This document shows, piece by piece, positions 53,360-64,000 of a DNA stretch of 64,000 nt (position 1 is its first letter; every line of letters starts with the position of its first letter). Made by a program: the position numbers and the translations under genes. This DNA is from Saccoglossus kowalevskii (lineage: Eukaryota > Hemichordata > Enteropneusta > Harrimaniidae): the NCBI RefSeq assembly GCF_000003605.2, contig NW_003155247.1, positions 139,868 to 203,867 of the forward strand, written 5' to 3'. A model generated the notes under the pieces. That model saw nothing but the letters and a program-made list of their open reading frames with translations. It had not been told where the DNA came from and did not search any database.

Positions 53360-56300
53360 TATTAAGAAGTTAGAGGAACTATATAAATTTTGTTGTATTT
53401 ATCTTACTTGCAAAACTAAAAATTCTCGAGATTGAATTCGGTTAGTAGCAAGATCGAAACAGATTTTGTAATAGTTACCGAATCTCTGTAATCGTGAAAC
53501 GCATAAAATCTGAACGTGTGTTGCAAATGGAGATGGAATCCCATTGGGAGCACGAAGGTATCGATTTTGTTTCAGTTAAATGGTTATTGTGTATGCCTGA
53601 TATCCACCACAGTGGAATGTACATCGACCGCTCCCGTCTTGAACAAGGCTTATGTCATATATGGTTCGAATCGTTTTGATTTTGTAAAAACCAATGTTTA
53701 ATGGTATGTCAGTGAAAATAAATCCACAATGTTTGCACATGCTTTGTTCTATTGACCTACCATATTGTATTACTACAGAGTGCTGTGTTATCCGACAAAT
53801 CAAAGCCATTGCCGTTGAGAAAAGCGTCAACACATTAAGCTTTACTTAAGCTTGTATCATTACTTGTGTTGTATCACATCGGGTTTATATCGACCGTGAT
53901 CTTAGATGTTCTCGAAATGCATCCCGAAAAATACTGTATGTACATTTCCGTTTTAACAATGGCGGATGATATCAAATAAAATGTGTACATTTTATATTTT
54001 TATTGATTATTATAAATTTGAAAATGAAGTAAATAGTATGTATTACTGTTCGAAGGAGCATTTAGATATGACCAAGTTATTTACTGTGTTCGCCCTTTTG
54101 TCCACCCGTCTGCCCGTCCGCCCATCTGTCTTTCTGTTAGTACATATGCAGTCTAGGACATAATCAATACGACTTAAATTCGATCTGTACGTAACATAAT
54201 CTATGGCAAAGGTTCTATTTGCTATCATTTCCCGTCAGTCTGTTTGTTTGTTGTATTTTGCAATGTTTTCAGATATTATCAACTCAGATTCCACGCATTT
54301 CCGCAATTAGCCGTATGACTGAGTACATGTTATTTGTGTAGTTATATGTACATGTTGGCCCTAGTGTCGGAGATCCAGCGTCTGCATTTCTAACTAGTCA
54401 CTGTGGGCTCATACTCATTACGCATCATTTCGAGTTGTTTGGTAAAGCATTCAGTGAGGCATGGCAGAAAGCGCCTAAAATAATCGCAAGCACGAAACGA
54501 ATTTATGTATTCTCGTATGCCTGCGTATTACATTCTCAACAATAAGACGAACTTTAACGGCACACAGCAAAGACACGGTGTTTATTTATTGTAAAAGACA
54601 CTTATGTGATTTATTGGCGTATTAAAACAAATATGCAGAATAGTTTTTCGCCAAGTTGCCTCAGCTCTTGTAAGAAATATAGTTTTGATCATAAAGAAAA
54701 ACATTCTTCGAAAACCTACTTGTATTTGTATCACATGAAATACACATATGTCAGTTTCACACACGTTGTATGAAATATACGTTTGTACACATATCGAACA
54801 CGTTGCCTTGACGTGCGATATTAAAACTATAGTATGGCACACAATATTTATATATCTATTAGAGATGATTGATTGATTTCTTTATCACCTGGACGTTCCT
54901 ATTTTTAGCACTTTTACTACCCAAATAACACAAGGTGTCACTGTGATATGAAGCCTGGGAACCTGATATATGTAATTTAAAATTGAATTGGAACATGTAA
55001 ACAAAACATCATATTACATATAACTTTAGCACAGTATTATTTACAGCTTTTATTATCTTACTCTCGTTACCCAAGTTGAACCCAATATTAGGAATATGTA
55101 TTTAATTCGGGTTAATTGTTTTATGGTCCGCTAATAAATGCGGTGTAATTTTCCAGTTTATTTGAAAATCGAAAATGCTCGGCGTATGTTATGTTTTACT
55201 AGTAAGTAAAATTATTCAAAGTATGGACTACATCAATTCACATTAAAGAGGGGGGTCGTCATCTGCGCACGTGTTAGGTGGCCATGGCGTGTCATTGTTT
55301 ACAAACAAGCGTCTACCCACGAACCGTTGCGTTCTTAGCGTGTGTTAAAGGTCAATTTCAGAACTGCGTCACAATTGTGTCTAGATTTTAGAACCATTTT
55401 ATAAAATAACACGACTATCCAACAAGTTTTTATACATTCAAAGTGTATCCAACACACTATTGTTACTGTATACTGTACGTATATTAACTCTGATACAATT
55501 AAACACTATTTCGTAAATCCACATGCTTTTATTCTTGTTTACAATCACGTTCATTTAAACAGTAGAAAAATAGATATTGACACTTTATTATTGTAGAAAA
55601 ATATCAACATCTCCTGATATCAATTTCATGGTTATAATTGCAAAGTATGTTTTACAAAACATAAAGCATTGTCGGGTATTAACGTGTGTTTGATTGTTTC
55701 TAAGATTGAAGAGCCTGATTATATTGTAATAATATTACTGCTATGTATTATGTATCCTTACATTACAATAAAAAAACATTACTTAAAATAATCGGTTACC
55801 ATGTTTTACTATTGATGCCTTCTAGCTCTTTAATATTGTTTAATATTGATATTTATCAGTAAGTTTAAATAAAAACTGCTCACACAGACTGAGTAAACGT
55901 ACTTTCATTTCTATATATAACAAGCTACAGGGCTAAGCAATTCCTTAAAATCCGATAACGATAACTCAAAATTGTTATTCCCAATCTATGATATTAGTAC
56001 GGATAGATTTCATTTTACATTTAAATACATTAATTTGATATATCACAAGACATTTTTTTCAATCCGCATTATAATTGTACCCCTGGGTATCAAACGAGCA
56101 ATGTGATCACGCCATTCATTTAGACAAAAAAATTCCTATTCTAAAAAAATATGGCTGACCTGAATATTAATATCAACGGAATGAGAATTGATATTATTGC
56201 AATCTCGATGACTATTGTCTGTGCGCAGACACTCAATATAAAACTGCGACTTCTGCTAACAATAATACTCATTCTTCGAAAACGAATTGCAAATCTGTTC

Positions 56301-56730
56301 TCAGAATACATTGTCTCATAACATTACCTTTATTTTGATATGTAAAGTGTTGACTATAGTGTGAAAAAATGGTATATACATATTTGTAGTAATTCATGCA
56401 CAAATGTCAATAAAAGACCAAATACCATAACCGGAGCAAGGGTAACTCAGCAATTCTTGCTCTGATCAGTGATTTATTCATAATTTAAATTTTGTACGTC
56501 AAAATATCTTTTATTTGGTATATAACGTGATGGTTTTTGGAGTTGGATAATGGTTTAACTTAATATCAACTAACTTAAATTATTACGTCAATTTTGTATG
56601 GCTCATACATCGACATGTATTGTCCATCCTTAACCTTGGTTATGTAGTGTGTCTTTTCCCGCGGGGGGGGGGAGAATAACGAACATTTTGAGCATGTAAT
56701 CGTTTGACTATTAGTATTCTATTGTGTTTA
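53360..56730. other. No gene recognised; weak SINE-like head near 54365
   Basis: GGAGATCCAGCGTCTGC at 54369-54385 resembles a SINE box A region, but box B is poor. The rest shows no coding signal. Confidence 0.45.
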
Positions 56731-56744
56731 GAACGGTGAACGCG

Positions 56745-56885
56745 ATGGCAGCAGAGGAAGAAACACTATCTGTGAAGGAAAAGACAAAACCGAATGACAT
56801 GGCTCTCCCACACTCAACGAGATCTCGGAGACCATTTGATATTAAAAGATACTGTGCATACAACTTGAAACAGATATTTTCTTGA
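56745..56885 (+). CDS. Possible short coding exon (47 codons)
   Basis: Acceptor tattgtgtttag precedes AACGGTGAACGCGATGG, a strong start context. The frame begins MAAEEETLSVKEKTKPND, runs through a basic segment (STRSRR) and ends at TGA 56883-56885. No strong donor precedes the stop. Part of it overlaps a GAGATCTCG repeat end, so it may be chance. Family not recognised. Confidence 0.22.
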   Translation: MAAEEETLSVKEKTKPNDMALPHSTRSRRPFDIKRYCAYNLKQIFS

Positions 56886-56889
56886 CACC

Positions 56890-59800
56890 TAAAAGTTCAA
56901 CGAGACAATACTGCGGCTTTTCTCCCTTCTTTTGACAATACAATTCATTTATTTTAAAACCTACGTATTAATTTGAGTGCATGCCTTCTATTTTGTTATA
57001 GGAATAATAACTGATTAAGTGTAAGGGCGAAATAAATACCAGCGATCATCGTCTATAATTAGAATATCATTAATTTGACTCACGGAAATGGCGATGTATC
57101 CTCTGATGCGGTCTTATCAAAGACGTTTACGATCAAATGAATATTTAAAATAGTGTGTCAATATTGATACTCGGATATAAATATGATTGTGACGATTTCC
57201 CCGTACAGTCCCGGTGATAACTAACGTCGTAAATCCAAAAACTGTTAAATAACGGAATATGAATTCCCCCGATTATTATACTTATTATGTGTAAAATGTG
57301 CTATTTTAATATTCCCGCCCAAGTATGCCATAAACAATGTTCAATCATATATGAAACTGTAACAGATAACACAGAGTATATACTGTTTCAGGTTCTATCG
57401 AGAGTTCTAAATAATAATTACATTCGGGTATTGCGAGATTCGATAATAAATATGGCGATTATATTTGGTTGGGCCCACACATGTACCGCAACAACCGTGC
57501 GTCGAGGTATCACGTTTTCCTATGTGCATATAGTATACAACCGGGAAAAAAATAGCGTGACTGTTTCTTGTATGACCTGACTTGTGAACCGCTTGCCATG
57601 CGCGCGCATAAGAAGTGCCATGTGACCGTTTTCGTATTGACCGCATTTTCATGCACACGCGCATCAAGAATGCTGCGTTATCGTTTTTTTTGTATGAACT
57701 GAGAGTGGGGGTCGACCAACAAACGAATACACGCCAAATTCAAAAACAAATTGTAAGACAACATATTATCTGTCGAAATGGTAAATATCAAATATGATAT
57801 TGTTGTTGAGGTTTTGCTGAATTTTGACATGATTGACAATGTCACTCTATCGCAGTTATTGGGAATTCATACCCAAGAGTTTGATCAACAAGTCATGATT
57901 TTTAGATCCGGTGTTTTGTTAGTGGAGAAACTGACGTCAGCTACAAGGAAAAAACCTTGAATATTCACAGCAGTCAATTCTATACACCTAAAAGAAGCTT
58001 GGTTACTGGCTTGCACTATTTGTTTTGTTTAGGAGGCTCGTCGGAAGGACGGACACTATACTTTATATTAACGTTGTTGAATACAAGTGGCAGCGTTCAA
58101 ATACATTTGATAATTCTAGCTTTGATCTCATAAACCATGGTATAAGGCAAACCACGGCAAGCGCGTCAAAGGGGCTACGTGACCTTTTCTGGTACGGACT
58201 GACTGGCGGGACGCATGTCACGTGCGCGCGGCGCAAAGGCGCTGTATTCTTCATTGTGACTGCGTCTAGTGGTGTTGACGCCTCTCATGAAATTGAAAAT
58301 CGCTGATACTGAACTAAGACATGTATCGGTAAATAACAAAACGCAATGACACTAATTACATCTAGCGTATTTTACGTATGATACACGCTATACTGAACTC
58401 GCTTGTACTACAATTGATGCGCAATAAACAATTGTAGCTATTGCGTAATCGTTTACTATTTGCAGTCATTTGCATTTCGCCAACGATATGCGAAGTAACA
58501 AATAAGGCGGGTGAATACAGTCCTACCGCAAAATGTCAACATTTCAATAACAGTTATTTAACTGAGTTGAACTCAATCAGCGTTTTAGAATCGGTTAAGC
58601 CTCCTGTCATTATTCTGCGCATGTAGCAGCAGACAGTTTTACGAGAAATTAAAGTGCTAAACCGGGACGTGACGTCATTAAGAGTTTCCAGGTGCAACAC
58701 CTGCCAGGCATCCCCATAAAACGGAAAAAATCAAGTACACTCCGTTCCGCGCGTTCTGACTTTTGACCGGTAAAGAAACTAGGTGTAAATTAAATTAATC
58801 CGTCTGGCTCAACAGTAGCGGCATTCACGCTGACCAAGTACACCGCGTCGGTTTCAACGCGATGTACGTGTCTTACTCATAACGAGACACACACCTTACG
58901 TAGGCACGCGTGACGTCATCATTCATTCAGTGAACGTAATATGTTTTAATAGTGTGCTGTTATGTTTCAATTCAGATTCTTTAACGAATGATCATGAAAC
59001 AATTCCAACTTTCTATCTTCTGTTTTCCATGAAATTGAACGGCGATGTTTTGTGTTTTACACATTGATATCGCATTCACAAAATAAACAGCATGTACATT
59101 TCAACTCTCAGACACTCGCACTGTGTCATAAATAGCAGTCTAGTCCGTTTATAATTAGATCAGTTTTAGATCATGATCAACATCATCGTGGAACAATATA
59201 GCTTAACATGAAGTGAAGAACAAAAATAAATTACCCGGTATATCCACTACCCTTATTTTCGTTATTGTGAAAAAGATTAATGAGCGGCAAATGGTAAATG
59301 GATCTTTGTTTTGCTTTCGCGATAATCTGTATTCAATTTCCGGTGCCACAACGCGACTTTATGAAAATATATTCATGCAAAATGCCCGAGTGTTTAACTC
59401 ACATGAACTACACTGCATACGCCGTAAATAATGTTGAAATCAAATGACGTTTCTGTGTTTAACTGGATATTTGTTCTGTCGTTAAAACGGTTTACTTTCA
59501 GTATTTAAAAACACCAAACTCAACCTGTGTCATCCTTAACAAAGTACAAAAACAACAACAGAAAACGGTATAACTTTTTCGCAATTTGTCAAAACAAAAT
59601 GATCAAGCAACGTGGAAAATGGAAAACAATTATCCTTTGACCTAAAATAACGAAAAAATAATAGAAAAGTGAACAATATATGCAAAATGTCGCACCAACA
59701 TTATGGCTGGGAAACCATAATATTCAACAAGATAATCTCTTTTTTGTAATTATAAATGTTCAATGATTATTGTACAGGCGAACAAAAACATTCCCACGCC

Positions 59801-60830
59801 TTCTATAAACACACAAAAACCAAACCAGAGTCACATCATTGACCCATTGTATTGAACTGCAGTGCAATACAGTGTTGTGTTTTAATTGATTGCAATCGAA
59901 TTTTAATATCACACATTTTAACTGGTTTTGAGTTGAATTTCTCCACAATTAACAATTGGCTAGTAGGTATATATTGCTTCTATGCTATCGACAAAGAGCC
60001 ATTGCTCGAAACGTCTAGCTATTTTTAATAGTTATTTAGGACTACGATTACCAAATATTATCTTCAATATATCAGGTATATATTGTGTTCGTTGCTTACA
60101 GTCGTTCGACATACAACGCGGATGAATATATGTGCGTTGTTCACGGTGGCTCGACAAAACAGCGTGGATGAATACACGATTGCAATGAAACTTCTTTGAA
60201 TAGTCAACGCACAAACCGGCCTTGGCAATCGTACAATATGCGACGGGACCTGACGTCAATCGTTAATTGCTCAGCTGGTGTCATCACGTTCACACTACAA
60301 TGTGTGTCTTTGAATTACGTGCTTTAGTGTCTATAAAGTCAAGCACAGACGGATTAATATGCATTGTGTCTCGAAGAATGTAGATGGGAATAGTTCAGAG
60401 ATAAAATTGGAGAACGATGAACATATTTCCGATATAGAGTTTTACCTGTCTTAAATGTGATACCAGATGACTGGGTTGTTTTGTTACATTCGAAAGTACG
60501 TCACTAATAAACAAATATATGTTTAATTTGAGGGATAATGGTAGAGATTTAGTTAGTCAACAACATTTTCTCCGTTTATATATGTATGCAAACCATGACA
60601 GACGTGGAATCTAATTAGAGATGCTGTAGTTCCTGCCAACGTGAATCACCCTGAGAACTGCCGCCACTTCGATGTTTCAATGACGTCCTTCGGCGGATGT
60701 CATCCAGTCTTCTGTCGCGTGACTTCCGCAGAACCCCCATTCTCTCCCATTCAAGTTCAAAGCACGGTTAGTAAACGTGTTCAAATTACTAGTAAGTGGA
60801 TTTGTTCCTTGACGAATTCGATATAGGCAG
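56890..60830. other. No gene recognised
   Basis: Slightly more CpG and TGACGTCA sites than elsewhere (57932, 58670, 58911, 60251). No supported exon. Confidence 0.45.
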
Positions 60831-60837
60831 TGTCTAG

Positions 60838-60943
60838 AAGGCGTGGTCGTAAACATGTAAACAAACAACATGTTTTACACGTGCTGTGTACGTCGCTATG
60901 AGTCCCATGGCGAACAGAGCGCGACGCGACGACCACTGCCCTT
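60838..60943 (+). mobile_element. Short inverted-repeat element (MITE), copy 2
   Basis: Ends GGCGTGGTCGT and ACGACCACTGCC are inverted. The interior matches the reverse complement of 9267-9389 over most of its length. Confidence 0.7.
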
Positions 60944-60949
60944 TAAGTT

Positions 60950-63900
60950 AGTGCATTTTAGTGAACTAAACACAATCCGTGGTCGACGATTTCAAATAAT
61001 TTCATCTAGACGTGTAAATTAGCGGAGTTGTGAAATTAAATCAGTAACTTTTCATCCTATCTCAACTATTTAATTGATTCTTTTGTTATAGATAATATCC
61101 TTGCTAAATATGTGCTATATATACATTTCTTGTTTAATCTTCTTGTGTTTTCTGAATTTTCATTAAATAAATAAAGAAAGCAATGTGCTCGCATATTTTA
61201 TAGAATAACGCACGTTTACCGTCATATTTCACACACTATTAATCACATTAAATAATTAACCGATTCGCAATGCATTAATTAATTATTTAACATGATGAAA
61301 CTGTTTTAATAAAATGAGTAGGTGGCGAATAATATTGACTGCGTAATTTATTGGTCGATTTAGTCTCAAGACAATCAATATTGCATGCAATCACGTCTGG
61401 CGTAAGTTATTACGACTGACACGTGTTGAACTGTCATTGAGACGTACAATTGCATTGGTATTACAAGTTGGTTCCCGTGTTATTGATTTAACGCCCACTC
61501 CTGTCAGTTTTTGCCGCCGAATGAAACAATTTATGATTTGTGCTATGTAAGCTCGTATGTATTTAACCAATACATGTCCATACATTCAATGAAGTTCTGA
61601 ATAACTGAAATCACACAAAACTGTACGCAAAAATACGTTACAAAATTTCCCAATACTATTTTAAAAAACTGTTCCACGAGGAGATGCCTCTATAGAAAAA
61701 AATGTTCATGCCCTTTTCAAAACGGACTGAAAATGTTATTATAAAATTATTAACAGTAACAGCTCTCATAAACTGCGTTGATTATTTTTTTAAAAAGAAA
61801 TTCATGAAATATTGACAGTAAATACAAATGTGCTATGTTTTGCATGTATTTAAACATTATTACTAGTAACTGTATTTCCCATTGGTGACGTAACGTAAAG
61901 TTGACAGCTCTTTTATTTAAGCGTTGAATTTGCATTTGCATCTTACTACAGTGTGCCACCCATACAACTGCACAATAAGCGCCATAACCATTAACTCGCA
62001 TATTTTTAAAGAAATATACAAAGCCGCTTCAAGTCATCTCAAAAACAAAATAACTTCCAGGCATTTTAAATTGTCAAAAACACCAAAGGTTTAGTCATTT
62101 ATCTTAATATTAAAGTGTTTAGCTAGCACTCTAAATGGCCTGGAAATTCCACAGTAACGGACGTTACATTCAGAGGGATTGGCGTTATTTTAGAGTCCTT
62201 TATTACTAGAGTATTACCTCGTATAAATTGTCACTGTGTTATAGACTTGCTTATGCCACAGGGATTCTCATTCCAAGGGGAAATATTCATTGCTTGACAT
62301 ACAGCTTAAGGGTAATCAGAATTATTTGTGTGACAGACGTTATATCAAAAGGGCATAGGTAAAAACTGTATTTCTCTCCTAAACATCAACTCAATACGGT
62401 CATAGACAATTACAAATTGCAAATCACTGTCAAATCCCCAAACCCAACAAAATTGGAACAGTTCTAGAATTCAGTAAGTTTTCGTACATATTTTGAGGTG
62501 AGGTGCATTCTCCAATACACCTCAATACAATATAACAAATGCTCATTAACTCACACGCTTTTCAAATTTCGGGTAGTAACATATTTGTTCCCTCTTTCAC
62601 TTCCTGACGTGGAATTGCCTAGCTGTTGTGCACAGAAAAGAAATCTATGTATAGAGATTCAATGTTTTCTTTTTAATGTCACTAAGATCTTTTAATTTAC
62701 ATCTTCTGCTGCATAAACAAAGCAGTAACATCAGCATATACATATATACTATATATACTACTTTGCATAACTTAGCAGCTCATTTACGAACATTATGAAG
62801 AAAGGGACCCAAGAACAAGTCCTGTGCAACTCCAATGATGCGATGAACAAGCTGTTATTTACACTTGTACACTGAGTACTAATAACACCTAAGAAAAATG
62901 TTTCCATCTCAAAATGAGTGTATATCATCCTGTCAGTTAATGAACAATAATTCGTCGCATCTCAGTACGTAAACGTGTCTAAGTACAAGAACGAAATTTC
63001 TCTATCGACATACGAACATTTAGACAGGATGAGATGTCTGTTAACTCGTATACAAGTGATAGAACATTCAGTCACTGTCGATTTAGATGAATACTCTTCA
63101 CGAATAAGCCTTATAAAACACTGAATTCTTATTCAAGATGCATAGACCCTCTGATATCACTGGTTCATTTGGAACCGCACCATTGATGTACTTTTCAGTT
63201 CCAATTCTGTCAAACTTTCAAGTTAACCATTCAGAACGCATGACGTCATGGCTCCGACGATTAACGACGTTTGCCCTTTGTACGCTACTGTCTTTCAATG
63301 CCTATTAATAAGTTGGTTTCGGCAGTCTTGCTTAAGATATTAGATATATTGATTACAAAATCTACGATTCCGAGATTAGCCTCTATAAATACCTATTAGA
63401 ATTAATCGGAGACCGGAACGAATGTTATTTATAGGAATTTACGTTGAAGGAAGTAAGACGAAAATACCTATGCATGCCAGTGATCAGACTGACTCATCGA
63501 TTTATGCGGTATTCCTACAGGATTAACAAGTACGGCTCTGTCAACTATCCGGATTCGTTGTCATTAGTGCTCTAAATCTTGTGAGAACTTCCTTAGAATC
63601 GATAACAATACTCAGGCATATATGCTTGAGTCCGTTTTGAACGGAATATGTTAATACTTAACAGATTAAAAAACTTAATGCAATATCAATGTAAAAAGGT
63701 ATACAATGGCTACGTTTAATGAATATTTTTTGCATTACAGGATTTTTTTAATTCAATAAATACACAATTGAACACAGAAATGATAAGTTTGAGAATACAC
63801 TTGTTTAGAAAATATAAACACACATAACGCATTATTTTCGTTGTGTGTGAAAAACAAACAAAGGAGAACTACGAAATCTGAACATCTGTGTTTATATTTA

Positions 63901-64000
63901 TCATGTGTGTATGACGAACAAACTGGCCTTTAAAACGATACGCCTAATGAACTTAATCGCGGCTGCGCGTGAGTTATTGAGACATATAACACAATAAAAG
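60950..64000. other. No gene recognised
   Basis: AT-rich, no supported exon, RNA gene or element. Confidence 0.5.

Overview
The window is AT-rich nuclear DNA from an animal. It has spliced genes with GT-AG introns, microsatellites, tRNA-derived SINE-like fragments, small inverted-repeat elements (MITEs), two assembly gaps (11324-11373 and 31472-32010) and long non-coding stretches. An invertebrate is likely because of the element types and the novelty of the one clear gene. I cannot name the phylum.

The main content is one gene on the minus strand, from 34634 down to 15414. It is built from micro-exons. A signal-peptide exon (34583-34634) is followed, after a long 5' intron region that contains the larger gap, by a pro-region exon (25973-26017). 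Then come 17 tiny exons of 15-36 bp in strict alternation. Nine type-A exons each encode VFWV(D/E)KK plus a short variable tail. Eight type-B exons each encode a short acidic segment ending in KR. A 48-bp exon (16002-16049) and a terminal exon (15414-15559) encoding an eight-cysteine module close the gene. Every internal exon is a multiple of three and is phase 1 at both ends, so any one could be skipped without a frameshift. Spliced in full, the firm exons total 732 nt (243 residues) spread over about 19 kb. The predicted product is a secreted precursor in which each VFWV unit directly follows a dibasic KR site. It resembles a multi-copy peptide precursor joined to a cysteine-rich C-terminal domain, with an architecture like the micro-exon genes (MEGs) of schistosomes. 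I recognise no named family.

Regions: 1-15.4 kb is non-coding, with SINE-like fragments, a 43-bp tandem repeat, two MITEs and a large ATTC tract. 15.4-34.7 kb is the micro-exon gene; its introns carry a hAT-like element, a SINE-like fragment and a 70-bp tandem repeat. 34.8-64 kb is mostly non-coding, with one possible exon near 47.0 kb, one possible short coding exon at 56.7 kb, a hAT-like MITE with exact 8-bp target duplications at 51.3 kb, and long AAAG and ATTG/AAAT tracts. Nearly all other open frames here are short, overlap on both strands, and look like chance.
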